The notes under the pieces are model-generated. The model ran no database searches. It was not told where the DNA came from and saw only the letters and a list, made by a program, of their open reading frames with translations. From Thermoleophilia bacterium (GTDB lineage: Bacteria; Actinomycetota; Thermoleophilia; Gaiellales; JAICJC01): DNA of 35,344 nucleotides. The position numbers and the translations under genes are program-made. The DNA is taken from assembly GCA_025927685.1 (NCBI GenBank), contig JAICKX010000020.1, forward strand, positions 1-35,344, in the 5' to 3' direction. Position 1 is the first letter of the stretch. Each line of letters opens with the position of its first letter. This document shows, one piece after another, positions 1 to 7,109 of this stretch.

Positions 1-1
1 G

Positions 2-283
2 GTGAGCCGGGCGGCCGCGCCGCGGGGCGCCCGCGTTCGCACCGACCCCGACCGGCTCGTGGAGGCGGCCCGCCTCCTGGCGGCGGTCGACGTCGTGACC
101 GCGGCCCGGTTCACCGGCGGCCGGCCGGGGGAGATCGCGATCGAGCTCTCACCGGCGCTCGACGCGCCCGCGGCCGCGGCGGCCGCGCTCGCGGCGCTGC
201 TCGACGCGGGCGTCCCGGTGTCCGAGTTCGCGCTGGAGGGCGGGCGGCTGAGCGACGCGTTCCTGGAGCTGGTGTCGGAGTGA
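2..283 (+). CDS. ABC transporter ATP-binding protein, C-terminal fragment
   Basis: Only the last ~93 codons are in the window and the nucleotide-binding core lies upstream, so this is a truncated view and the GTG at base 2 is not a start. What is visible is an Ala-rich regulatory tail ending in SDAFLELVSE, the usual ending of ABC-2 export ATPases (the LExVFLxL-type C-terminus). The stop overlaps the start of the permease gene by 4 bases (GTGA), as expected for an ATPase/permease pair made in equal amounts. The family assignment rests on the tail plus the neighbour; no Walker or signature motif is visible. Confidence 0.7.
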   Translation: MSRAAAPRGARVRTDPDRLVEAARLLAAVDVVTAARFTGGRPGEIAIELSPALDAPAAAAAALAALLDAGVPVSEFALEGGRLSDAFLELVSE

Positions 284-1050
284 CCGGCGCCTGGACCGTC
301 GTGGCGCGGCGCGAGCTGGCCGACCTGTGGCTGCGCGGCCGCGGGTTCGCGCTGCTGGTCGCCTACAGCATGCTCCTGAGCGCGACGACGTATCTTGTCG
401 CCACGAACCAGGCGATCAACTTCATCGAGCAGCGGGAGGCGGTCGGCCTCACGCTCCAGGTGGCCGTCGCCGTCGGCGCGCTCCTCTCGCTGCTCGCGGC
501 GGCCGATGCCGTGAGCGGGGAGCGCGACCGCGGGAGCCTGGAGGCGCTGCTCCTGACGCCGGTCCCGCGCCGGCAGCTCGTCGCCGGCAAGGGCGCTGCG
601 GCGCTCTCGCTGTGGCTGGCGGCGTTCGTGGTGGCACTGCCGTACGTGTGGTTCCTGGGCCATGGCATCGGCCTGGTGGCCGTGCCGGTCTCGGCCGGGC
701 TCGCGGTCGGCACGCTGCTCGCGGCCGCGTTCGCCGGCATGGGCCTCGCCGTCAGCTCGGCGGCGTCCACGAGCCGTGTCAGCCTGGCCGTCTGCATGCT
801 CGTCCTGCTCACCCTCTACGTGCCCACCCAGTCCCCGGTCGGCGCGACGACCGGCTGGGCGGGCGAGCTCCTCCAGCGCTTCAACCCCCTCACGGCCGGT
901 CTGCACTTCCTGGGCCGGGTGGTGGTCGACGGGCACGGCGCCGGCGAGGAGGCCTCGTGGCTCGCGGCCCCGGCCCTCTTCGTGGCGGCGGCGGCCGCCG
1001 CGGCAGGCGTGGCGGCGCAGCGGCTGCGGCTCTCCGGGGTGCGGGAGTGA
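280..1050 (+). CDS. ABC-2 type transporter permease subunit
   Basis: A 256-residue integral membrane protein with about six hydrophobic segments. It contains SGERDRGSLEALLLTPVPR (residues ~79-97), the cytoplasmic loop typical of ABC-2/NosY-like export permeases, where E-R-G-T/S-L-E-x-L-L-x-x-P is conserved. GTG start overlaps the upstream ATPase stop, and its own stop overlaps the next start (GTGA). It should form the membrane channel for the ATPase at 2-283. The substrate is unknown. It is not CcmB, despite the cytochrome c genes downstream: the loop motif and the 1.0-kb separation argue against it. Confidence 0.85.
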   Translation: MTGAWTVVARRELADLWLRGRGFALLVAYSMLLSATTYLVATNQAINFIEQREAVGLTLQVAVAVGALLSLLAAADAVSGERDRGSLEALLLTPVPRRQLVAGKGAAALSLWLAAFVVALPYVWFLGHGIGLVAVPVSAGLAVGTLLAAAFAGMGLAVSSAASTSRVSLAVCMLVLLTLYVPTQSPVGATTGWAGELLQRFNPLTAGLHFLGRVVVDGHGAGEEASWLAAPALFVAAAAAAAGVAAQRLRLSGVRE

Positions 1051-1565
1051 CGGCGCGGCGCGCCGCCGGGCTCGTCCTCGCCGCCCTCCTGCTCTGGGCG
1101 CCGGGTGCCGGCGCGGCGACGGCGCCGCCGCAGATCACGGTCGACCGCGGCTCGGTCGCGATCAGGCTCGGGACGTCGTTCGCGTTCACCTCCACGCTGG
1201 CCGCGGGCTCAACCGCGACCGGGCCCCTGGTCGCCCACCTGAACGTGGTGTCGCTCGACCCGGCCGAGTACGTCGATCCCGAGGACTGGTCGACCGAGCG
1301 CACTCGCTATCTCGATCCGGTGGAGGCCGGGGGGTCGCGGTCGATCCGGTGGTCGGTGAAGGCGGTGAGCGCCGGCCCGATCGCGATCTACGTGACGGCA
1401 GTGCCGGCCGGCGGTGCGGGGCCGATCGCCGTCGGGCCGCCGCTGCACGTGCAGGTGGCGGACCGGCGGACGCTGAACAGCGGCGGCGTCGTCCCGCTGG
1501 CCCTGGCCGTCCCCGCCGCGGTCGCCGTCGTCGCGGTGGCGACCCGGCGCAGGGCGCATCCATGA
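1047..1565 (+). CDS. secreted, C-terminally membrane-anchored protein of unknown function
   Basis: 172 residues. An N-terminal signal peptide (RR then LVLAALLLWAPGAGA, cleavage near residue 24), a beta-rich extracellular middle (~25-140) rich in Val/Ser/Thr, and a C-terminal hydrophobic helix followed by TRRR (~148-170). This topology puts the middle outside the cell with a short basic cytoplasmic tail. The GTG start overlaps the permease stop by 4 bases, so it is probably translationally coupled and works with the ABC transporter, perhaps as an extracytoplasmic accessory. The middle resembles an immunoglobulin-like fold in composition only. I do not recognise the family. Confidence 0.75.
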   Translation: MTARRAAGLVLAALLLWAPGAGAATAPPQITVDRGSVAIRLGTSFAFTSTLAAGSTATGPLVAHLNVVSLDPAEYVDPEDWSTERTRYLDPVEAGGSRSIRWSVKAVSAGPIAIYVTAVPAGGAGPIAVGPPLHVQVADRRTLNSGGVVPLALAVPAAVAVVAVATRRRAHP

Positions 1566-1780
1566 CCGGATCCCCTCGCCCGCTCGATCGCGAGGCCGGC
1601 GTGCGGCTCTCGGTGATGCTCTTCGCCGATGAGGAGGCCGCTCAGGCGATGTTCGCGCTGGTGGGGGAGCTGCGCGCCGCCAACGCCGACCGCAACCGGC
1701 CGAAGCCCGTGAGCGCGGCCCGGTTCGAGATCCACGCCTCGACGCTCGCCGGCGCCGCCGAGCGCAAGATTGGTGCCTGA
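1562..1780 (+). CDS. small hypothetical protein, last gene of the ABC operon
   Basis: 72 residues, ATG overlapping the preceding stop (ATGA). Soluble, helical, with a central FADEEAAQAMFALVGELRAA helix and no membrane segment or known motif. Its final codons (GGT GCC TGA) lie inside the REP-like palindrome at 1,772-1,800, so the repeat supplies the stop codon; the original protein may have been longer before the element arrived. The role is unknown. Operon position suggests a link to the ABC exporter. Confidence 0.6.
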   Translation: MTGSPRPLDREAGVRLSVMLFADEEAAQAMFALVGELRAANADRNRPKPVSAARFEIHASTLAGAAERKIGA

Positions 1781-1800
1781 CCCCGATTTTGCAGGGGGTC
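1772..1800. repeat. REP-like palindromic element
   Basis: GGTGCCTGACCCC, then a 10-base loop, then GGGGTC. The GACCCC (1,779-1,784) and GGGGTC (1,795-1,800) arms pair. It resembles the palindromes at 17,352 and 24,352 and ends the upstream reading frame with its TGA. It could also act as a transcription terminator for the ABC operon. Confidence 0.5.
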
Positions 1801-1816
1801 CGTCCGATCGAGCTCG

Positions 1817-1822
1817 TAGCAT
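1817..1822 (+). promoter_or_regulatory. -10 box, leaderless-type promoter
   Basis: TAGCAT ends 6 bases before the ATG at 1,829, with no Shine-Dalgarno sequence between. This spacing places the transcription start at or next to the start codon. Confidence 0.5.
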
Positions 1823-1828
1823 GCGAGC

Positions 1829-2050
1829 ATGGACGCACGTCGCGACACGCTTGCCATGGCCATCGACCTCCGGCTCGCCGACCTGTGGGCCGAGATCTTC
1901 GACCTCGGCAATGGGCCGATCGACCACGAGCTGCTCGGATGGCTCCTTCGCGCCGCCTACGGACAGGGCTACACCGACGCGCTGCGCGAGGCCCGGCGAG
2001 GCCAGCTGTGCCTCGATCTGGGCTATCGCGTGCCCGACCGGGCGGCGTGA
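1829..2050 (+). CDS. small hypothetical protein (73 aa)
   Basis: 73 residues, soluble and helical: MDARRDTLAMAIDLRLADLW, then a DLGNGPIDHELLGWLLRAAY stretch and an RARRGQLCLDLGY-like tail with a single Cys. The fold looks like a small helical bundle. The ATG is favoured because a TAGCAT -10 box sits 6 bases upstream and there is no ribosome site, matching other leaderless genes here. It sits alone between the ABC operon and ccmE. No family recognised. Confidence 0.7.
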   Translation: MDARRDTLAMAIDLRLADLWAEIFDLGNGPIDHELLGWLLRAAYGQGYTDALREARRGQLCLDLGYRVPDRAA

Positions 2051-2082
2051 TCGCGGCGGCCCGGCGCTGACCGGGCCGATGG

Positions 2083-2088
2083 TACCCT
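2083..2088 (+). promoter_or_regulatory. -10 box of the ccm operon (leaderless type)
   Basis: TACCCT ends 7 bases upstream of the ccmE ATG at 2,096. No Shine-Dalgarno sequence precedes the ATG, so ccmE is probably translated from a leaderless mRNA. Confidence 0.55.
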
Positions 2089-2095
2089 GACCCGC

Positions 2096-2488
2096 ATGAC
2101 CGGCCGGCCCCGCCTCGTGATCGCGCTGGTGGTCGCGTCCCTCCTGGCCGTCTTCCTGGTGTACCAGGGCTTCGTGAGCACCGGGACGCTGCTCGTGAGC
2201 GTGTCGCAGCTTCGGACGGACCGGGACGGCGCCGCCCACAAGAAGGTCAACCTGACCGGCGTGGTGCTGACCGCCTCGGGGTCGGACAGCCCGCTCAGGT
2301 TCGTGCTCCGCGACGATGCAACGTCTGAGACCGTGCCGGTGGCCTACACCGGCTCCGTGCCGGACGCGTTCAAGCCGACGCGGCACATCATCGTGACGGG
2401 CCGGATGCACGACGGCGTCTTCGTCGGCGAGCCGGACTCGCTCCTCACGAAGTGCCCCAGCAAGTACTCCTCCGGCGGATCCGGCTGA
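2096..2488 (+). CDS. ccmE: cytochrome c maturation haem chaperone CcmE, cysteine type
   Basis: 130 residues: short cytoplasmic N-terminus, one membrane anchor (~7-25), then an OB-fold beta-barrel carrying haem outside the membrane. The haem-binding motif near the C-terminus is C120-P-S-K-Y124 (CxxxY) in place of the HxxxY of classical System I. Cys-type CcmE is known from the variant System I (sometimes called I*) of archaea and some bacteria, which lacks CcmH. It passes haem to CcmF, encoded 17 bases downstream. Translation is probably from a leaderless transcript (TACCCT -10 at 2,083). Confidence 0.9.
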   Translation: MTGRPRLVIALVVASLLAVFLVYQGFVSTGTLLVSVSQLRTDRDGAAHKKVNLTGVVLTASGSDSPLRFVLRDDATSETVPVAYTGSVPDAFKPTRHIIVTGRMHDGVFVGEPDSLLTKCPSKYSSGGSG

Positions 2489-2504
2489 TGCGGCGGGCCT
2501 CACC

Positions 2505-4508
2505 GTGACGACGCTCGGGCGCGTCGCTCTCTACCTGGTCTTCGCGCTCACCGCCTACGCCGCGGTCGCGGGCGTCCTGGCCGGCAGGCGCGGCGACCGC
2601 CGGCTCATGCGCAGCTCCAGGAACGCGTTCTGGACGGCGCTGGCCGCCACGCTGGTTGCCGTCGTCGCCGTCGAGTACGCCCTCGTCACCCACGACTTCT
2701 CCCTGGCCGTCGTCGCCGAGCACACGAGCCGCCGGCTGCCGACGGGCTACACGCTCAGCTCGCTCTGGGCGAGCGAGGCCGGCTCGCTGCTCCTGTGGCT
2801 GGCCGTGCTCACCGGAGCCTCGGCGCTCGCGCTGCACCAGAACCGGCGCCGGAACCGCGAGCTGATGCCGTGGGTGGCGGCGGTGCTGGGCGGCATCGCC
2901 ACCTTCTTCGCGGGCCTTGCGGCGTTCGTCTCCTCACCGTTCGCCCACGTCGCGGGCGGCGTGCCGGCCGACGGCGCCGGCCTCGACCCGTCGCTCCAGA
3001 ACCCCTACATGGTCGCCCACCCGCCGATGCTCTACCTGGGCTACGTGACGCTGTCGATCCCCTTTGCGTTCGCGATGGCCGCGCTCGTCACCGGCCGTAC
3101 GGACGCGCGCTGGCTCGTCTCGGTCAGGCGCTGGACGCTCGTGAGCTGGGCCGCGCTCGGCACCGGCATGCTGCTCGGCGCCCACTGGGCCTACGTCGAG
3201 ATCGGCTGGGGCGGCTACTGGGCCTGGGATCCGGTCGAGAACGCCGCGCTCATGCCGTGGCTGGCCGCGACGGCGTTCCTGCACTCGGTGATCGTGCAGG
3301 AGAAGAAGGGGATGCTGAAGGTGTGGAACATGGTGCTCGTGAGCGCCGCGTTCTCGCTGGCGGTGTTCGGCGACTTCCTGACCCGAAGCGGCGTCGTCCA
3401 GTCGGTGCACTCGTTCGTGCAGTCCCCGGTCGGGCCGTATCTCCTGGCGTTCGTCGCCGCCACCCTGGCGCTCTCGACGGCGCTCATCATCTGGCGGCTG
3501 CCGCTGCTTCGGGCCGACCACCGGCTGGAGTCGGTCATCTCGCGCGAGGCGACCTTCCTCTTCAACAACCTGCTCCTCCTGGCGCTGGCCTTCGCGGTGC
3601 TGTGGGGCGTCGTCTTCCCGATCCTGAGCGAAGCTGTCCGCGGCGTCCGCTCGACGGTCTCGGCGCCGTACTACGACTTCTTCCTCGTCATGTTCGGGCT
3701 GCCCCTCCTGGCGCTCACGGGCATCGGCCCGCTGATCGCGTGGCGGCGGGCATCGCCGGACAGCCTCGTGCGCACGTTCCGCTGGCCGGTCGTCTCGGCG
3801 ATCTCGGGCGCGGCGTTCCTGTGGCTCCTCGGCCTCGGATCGAGCACGGCCGGGCTGACCGCGCTCTCGCTCTGCATCTTCGTCACCGTCACCGTCGGCC
3901 TGGAGTTCGCGCGCGGCACCGCCGCCCGGCGGGCCCTGGGCGGCGGCAGCATCCCGCGCGCGCTGGTCGACCTGGTGGGCCGGAACCGGCGCCGGTACGG
4001 CGGCTACGTCGTCCACCTCGCGATCGTGATCCTGGTCGTCGGCGTGACCGCCTCGAGCGCGTACTCGACGGTGCGCGAGGCGCATCTGGGCGTCGGCCAG
4101 TCGATGCAGATCAACGGCTACACGCTCCGAAACGCCGGCGTGTTCCAGCGCCAGGGGCCCAACTACACGTACGAGTTCGTGCGCCTGGCCGTCACGCGCG
4201 GCGGCAGCGCCCACGGGACGCTCGAGCCCGGCCAGCGCGTGTACGACACCGGCCAGATCGGAAACGAGGTCGACATCCGAAGCAGCCTGCCGTCGGGCAC
4301 CGACCTCTACTCGACGCTCCAGGGCGTCGACCGCAACGGCTCCGGCGGCGTCAGCGTGAAGGTGCTCGTGAACCCGGCGGTCGGGCTGGTCTGGCTCGCC
4401 GGGGCCGTCTTCCTGCTCGGCGCGCTGATCACGCTGTGGCCGGACCCGCGCGAGGCCCGCCAGCTCGCTCGCCGCTACGGCGAGCTCCTGGCCCGAAGCG
4501 GCGCATGA
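2505..4508 (+). CDS. ccmF: cytochrome c haem lyase subunit CcmF
   Basis: 667 residues, polytopic (about 13-15 membrane segments). The WWD haem-handling motif is WGGYWAWDPVEN (residues 235-246), preceded by the conserved NPYMVAHPPMLYLGY (~167-181), both diagnostic of the CcmF/CcmC family. It attaches haem from CcmE covalently to CxxCH apocytochromes on the outer face of the membrane. GTG start, 17 bases after ccmE; its stop overlaps the next ATG (ATGA). Length agrees with CcmF. ccmABC are not in this window. Confidence 0.95.
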   Translation: MTTLGRVALYLVFALTAYAAVAGVLAGRRGDRRLMRSSRNAFWTALAATLVAVVAVEYALVTHDFSLAVVAEHTSRRLPTGYTLSSLWASEAGSLLLWLAVLTGASALALHQNRRRNRELMPWVAAVLGGIATFFAGLAAFVSSPFAHVAGGVPADGAGLDPSLQNPYMVAHPPMLYLGYVTLSIPFAFAMAALVTGRTDARWLVSVRRWTLVSWAALGTGMLLGAHWAYVEIGWGGYWAWDPVENAALMPWLAATAFLHSVIVQEKKGMLKVWNMVLVSAAFSLAVFGDFLTRSGVVQSVHSFVQSPVGPYLLAFVAATLALSTALIIWRLPLLRADHRLESVISREATFLFNNLLLLALAFAVLWGVVFPILSEAVRGVRSTVSAPYYDFFLVMFGLPLLALTGIGPLIAWRRASPDSLVRTFRWPVVSAISGAAFLWLLGLGSSTAGLTALSLCIFVTVTVGLEFARGTAARRALGGGSIPRALVDLVGRNRRRYGGYVVHLAIVILVVGVTASSAYSTVREAHLGVGQSMQINGYTLRNAGVFQRQGPNYTYEFVRLAVTRGGSAHGTLEPGQRVYDTGQIGNEVDIRSSLPSGTDLYSTLQGVDRNGSGGVSVKVLVNPAVGLVWLAGAVFLLGALITLWPDPREARQLARRYGELLARSGA

Positions 4509-4798
4509 CCACCGCCGCAGCGGTGGCCGCCGCGGCGGCCCTGGTGATGCTGGCCGTCGTGGTCGTGGCGTGGCCGTTCGTCTCGCCCGAGCGCGAGCAG
4601 CAGGAGGAGCGCCTGTCGGAGGAGGACCGGCGCCGGCTGGCGCTCGCCGAGGCCCGCGACGCCGCATACGGCTCGCTCCGCGACCTCGAGCACGACCTGC
4701 GCACGGGCAAGGTCACCCGGGCGGACTACGAGGTCGAGCGCGACCGCCTGCGGGCCGAGGCGGCCAGGGTGCTGCGCGAGCTTGATCGGCTAAGGTAA
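4505..4798 (+). CDS. short CcmI-like membrane protein
   Basis: 97 residues: an N-terminal membrane helix (~5-28), then a charged coiled-coil with EARDAAYGSLRDLEHDLRTG and KVTRADYEVERDRLR. This matches the N-terminal region of CcmI/CycH (D-x-E-x-D-L-x-x-G-K-I-x-x-x-D-Y) but lacks the C-terminal TPR domain that holds apocytochrome. It overlaps ccmF by 4 bases, so a role in the haem lyase complex is likely, perhaps as an anchor or chaperone. The assignment is by motif and context only. Confidence 0.7.
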   Translation: MTTAAAVAAAAALVMLAVVVVAWPFVSPEREQQEERLSEEDRRRLALAEARDAAYGSLRDLEHDLRTGKVTRADYEVERDRLRAEAARVLRELDRLR

Positions 4799-4827
4799 CC
4801 GAGGGTTTTCCGCGGTCTCCAGGAGGG
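4791..4827 (+). promoter_or_regulatory. pspA promoter and ribosome-binding site
   Basis: TAAGGT (4,791-4,796), overlapping the end of the preceding gene, is a good -10. The AGGAGGG at 4,821-4,827 is a strong Shine-Dalgarno sequence 4 bases before the ATG. The implied leader is about 29 bases. Most other promoters in the window lack a leader, so pspA stands out. Confidence 0.45.
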
Positions 4828-4831
4828 ATTC

Positions 4832-5599
4832 ATGGCCGGTCTCATGTCGCGCTTCACGACCCTGTTCAAGGTCAGGGCGAACACCATGCTCGACAAGGCC
4901 GAGGATCCGGGCGAAACCCTCGACTACAGCTATCAGCAGCAGCTCGAGATGCTCCAGAAGGTGAAGCGCGGGGTCGCCGACGTCGTCACCGCGAAGAAGC
5001 GGCTCCAGCTCCAGACGGCAAAGCTCGAGGAGAGCATCGTCAAGCTCGACGGCCAGGCCCGCCAGGCGATGGCCGGAAACCGCGAGGACCTGGCGCGCAC
5101 CGCGCTCGAGCGAAAGGCCCTGATCCAGGGCCAGCTCCAGGGGCTCGACACCCAGATCGCCCAGCTCGAGCAACAGCAGCAGAACCTGGTCGACCAGGAG
5201 CGGCGGCTCTCGGCCAAGGTCGAGTCCTTCCGGACGCAGAAGGAGGTCGTGAAGGCCCAGTACTCCGCGGCCGAGGCGCAGGTGCGGATCGGCGAGGCCA
5301 CGACCGGGCTCGGCGAGGAGATGTCGGACGTCGGCCTCGCGCTCCAGCGCGCTCAGGACAAGACCGACCAGATGCAGGCCCGGGCGGCGGCGGTGAACGA
5401 GCTCGTCGAGACGGGCGCGATCGACGACCTGACGGCGCCGGCGGGGTCCGATCTCGACGCCCAGATCGCGGCCCTCACGGCCGGGAACCAGGTCGACGCC
5501 GAGATGGCCAAGCTCAAGGCCGAGGTCGGGAGCGGCACGCCGGCTCCCGAGCTCGGACAGGGAGCGGAGCCGGCCAAGTCGCAGGAGGAGTCCGCGTGA
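4832..5599 (+). CDS. pspA: phage shock protein A (PspA/IM30 family)
   Basis: 255 residues, almost entirely alpha-helical coiled coil after an amphipathic N-terminal helix (GLMSRFTTLFKVRANTMLDK, ~3-22) that binds stressed membranes. Typical PspA features: AEDPGETLDY at ~23-32, KKRLQLQTAKLEE-type heptads and long Gln-rich stretches (~100-130). It polymerises on the inner face of the membrane and limits proton leakage. The ATG is fixed by an AGGAGGG site. It overlaps pspAA by 4 bases. PspAB and HtpX of the same stress system lie 2.5-4 kb downstream on the other strand. Confidence 0.93.
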   Translation: MAGLMSRFTTLFKVRANTMLDKAEDPGETLDYSYQQQLEMLQKVKRGVADVVTAKKRLQLQTAKLEESIVKLDGQARQAMAGNREDLARTALERKALIQGQLQGLDTQIAQLEQQQQNLVDQERRLSAKVESFRTQKEVVKAQYSAAEAQVRIGEATTGLGEEMSDVGLALQRAQDKTDQMQARAAAVNELVETGAIDDLTAPAGSDLDAQIAALTAGNQVDAEMAKLKAEVGSGTPAPELGQGAEPAKSQEESA

Positions 5600-5877
5600 C
5601 GGTCGTTCGCATCCTGGAGAGCGGGCAGTTCCGGCTCGACGACGCCGAGGTGAGCCGCCTGAACGAGCTCGACAACGCGGTGGCCGCGGCCGTCGCCGCG
5701 GGCGACGACGCCGGCTTCGAGTCCGCATTCGGCGCCCTCATCGCCCACGTCCGCGAGCAGGGAAGCGCCGTCCCGGACGGCGAGATCGTCACCTCCGACC
5801 ACGTGCTGCCCGCCGAGAACACCACGCTCGAGGAGGCTCGCGAGGCGTTCTCGGGCGAGGGCGCGATCCCGGGCTAG
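5596..5877 (+). CDS. pspAA: PspA-associated protein PspAA
   Basis: 93 residues with the PspAA pattern: V-R-I-L-E-x-G-Q at the N-terminus, LNELDNAVAAAVAAGDDAGF (~24-43) and DxEIVxSDHVLPxxxxTLEEA near the C-terminus. In actinobacteria and others PspAA is encoded directly after PspA and is thought to act as its partner in the membrane-stress response. GTG start overlaps the pspA stop. Small, soluble and acidic. Confidence 0.88.
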   Translation: MTVVRILESGQFRLDDAEVSRLNELDNAVAAAVAAGDDAGFESAFGALIAHVREQGSAVPDGEIVTSDHVLPAENTTLEEAREAFSGEGAIPG

Positions 5878-5908
5878 CGGCGCCAGCCCGACCGCGAGAC
5901 GGGGCCGC

Positions 5909-5943
5909 GACGGACGTCGAACTTCTGCTCGGGTTCGTCCGTC
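5909..5943 (+). terminator. inverted repeat downstream of pspA-pspAA
   Basis: GACGGACG (5,909-5,916) and CGTCCGTC (5,936-5,943) form a perfect 8-bp stem with a 19-base loop between pspAA and the next gene. There is no U-tract. It could be a terminator or an operator. Confidence 0.35.
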
Positions 5944-5952
5944 TGAACTGAT

Positions 5953-6231
5953 GTGCTGACTCGCCGCCGCGTGGTGATTGCTGTCGTCTTCGTCCTCGCG
6001 GTGGCGGTCTGGTTTGTCGCGATCCGCGACCGCGCTTCGGAGCGCCAGATTCGCGAGGCGGCGATGGCGGCGACGAGGGATCGGGCGATGACATGCAGCG
6101 CGCAGGATTCCGCAGCCGCTGTGTGGTTCTGCTTCAGCGAGTCTGGGGGCGAAGACTGTGTGCGGGTGTCCGTGTCGTTGACTGGGACGATTCACGTTGG
6201 CCGACCCGTAGGGGTCTGCGAGGCTCCGTAA
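5953..6231 (+). CDS. small secreted or membrane-anchored protein
   Basis: 92 residues: basic N-terminus (TRRR), one hydrophobic segment (VVIAVVFVLAVAVWFVAI, ~7-24), then an extracytoplasmic domain with four Cys (TCSAQ, FCFS, EDCVRV, GVCEAP), suggesting two disulphides. GTG start; an ATG two bases upstream is in another frame. The DNA is less GC-rich than its neighbours. The next coding stretch begins 1 base after its TAA, so they were probably an operon. No family recognised. Confidence 0.6.
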   Translation: MLTRRRVVIAVVFVLAVAVWFVAIRDRASERQIREAAMAATRDRAMTCSAQDSAAAVWFCFSESGGEDCVRVSVSLTGTIHVGRPVGVCEAP

Positions 6232-6232
6232 G

Positions 6233-6569
6233 ATGCGCCAGGGGCCACGAAGCTGGTACTGGCCGACTCGGTACAAGGTCCTTCTGGCGGTCGCAATCGC
6301 CGTCGGCATCGTGGTGGTGCTTGTCCTCGTGAATCCCGGCCCGGGCCACAGCCGGTAGGCGCCGTCCGAACGCAACCTGTCGCATCATCGACCGCCGCCC
6401 CGGCTCTGAGGCCACCGCTGCGTGCAGAGCGACCTCCACCGCCCCGGGCAAGCGACCGCGCCAGATTCGGGCGGTCTTCGACCTCAGCGGCAACGGTGCC
6501 GTCAACTTCAGCTGCGAACGGCCCGAGGCCGACGACCCCTTCTGCCGATGGCTCCGAGCGCAACCATAG
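6233..6569 (+). pseudogene. frameshifted small secreted protein gene
   Basis: An intact 41-codon frame runs from ATG 6,233 to TAG 6,356-6,358 and encodes a basic N-terminus plus one membrane helix (YKVLLAVAIAVGIVVVLVLV). The next frame is open from 6,333 to TAG 6,567-6,569 without a start codon but with strong G/C bias at third positions; it reads like a secreted domain (RAVFDLSGNGAVNFSC, then CRWLRAQP, four Cys). The simplest reading is one gene of about 110 codons split by a one-base change near 6,330-6,360. Alternatively the 41-aa membrane peptide is a real gene on its own. Confidence 0.4.
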
Positions 6570-6602
6570 AGCAGAAGCGTCGCCACGGACGCGGCACGAC
6601 CC

Positions 6603-7109
6603 TCAGCTGGTGATCGGGTCGGCCCGCTGCTCGCGCACCTGAACGGGGTCGCAGAGCTCGGACGCCTTGGGCCAGCACAGCAGCGACCATGATCCGTCTT
6701 TCCTGAGCAGACCCTCCGCCACGAGCATCTCGCGAGGATTCGGCCCGAGCTTCCTCCGGCCCGTGCAGATCGCATGGGTGCCGCTCTCAGTGATCCGGCA
6801 GTGGATGTGGTACAGGTGGTCGTGCTGATTACCGTGATGCACTGGGAAGATCACCGACCTCATGTCGCGGGCGATCTCCCGTGGCGTCCAGTGATGAGGG
6901 ATCGACGGACAGGGTGAGCTCCCACACCCAGCAGCCGTCGATCCACAGGCGCTGGGTCCAACGCCAGCGGCGACGATGCCGAGCAGGAGCACGACCACCC
7001 GCATGCCCATTCGACGGTGAAGCGAGGCGAGGAGTTCGGAGCACGAGGCGGTCCATCGTCTACGCGCGCGGTGGTCGGTGCGGGCCGGATCCGGCCCGGC
7101 GGCCGTCAC
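6603..7109 (-). CDS. putative exported protein of unknown function
   Basis: 168 residues from GTG 7,109, which overlaps the upstream gene's stop by 4 bases. An internal ATG at 7,010 would instead start just before a classic signal peptide (MGMRVVVLLLGIVAAG), giving 135 residues; I cannot decide between coupling and a signal-peptide start. The mature part is His- and Cys-rich (VHHGNQHDHLYHIHC, LLCWP, LCDP). The HDHLYHIH cluster could bind metal. Composition is less GC-biased than flanking genes. Family unknown. Confidence 0.55.
   Translation of the reverse strand: MTAAGPDPARTDHRARRRWTASCSELLASLHRRMGMRVVVLLLGIVAAGVGPSACGSTAAGCGSSPCPSIPHHWTPREIARDMRSVIFPVHHGNQHDHLYHIHCRITESGTHAICTGRRKLGPNPREMLVAEGLLRKDGSWSLLCWPKASELCDPVQVREQRADPITS

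Noticed and set aside
2-1050. ABC pair as CcmA/CcmB
   Set aside because: The permease loop GERDRGSLEALLLTPV is of the ABC-2/NosY type, and two unrelated genes and a repeat separate it from ccmE.
2795-4504. Long plus-strand frame in front of the CcmI-like gene
   Set aside because: Runs through ccmF in another frame; only the part from ATG 4,505 has protein-like sequence.
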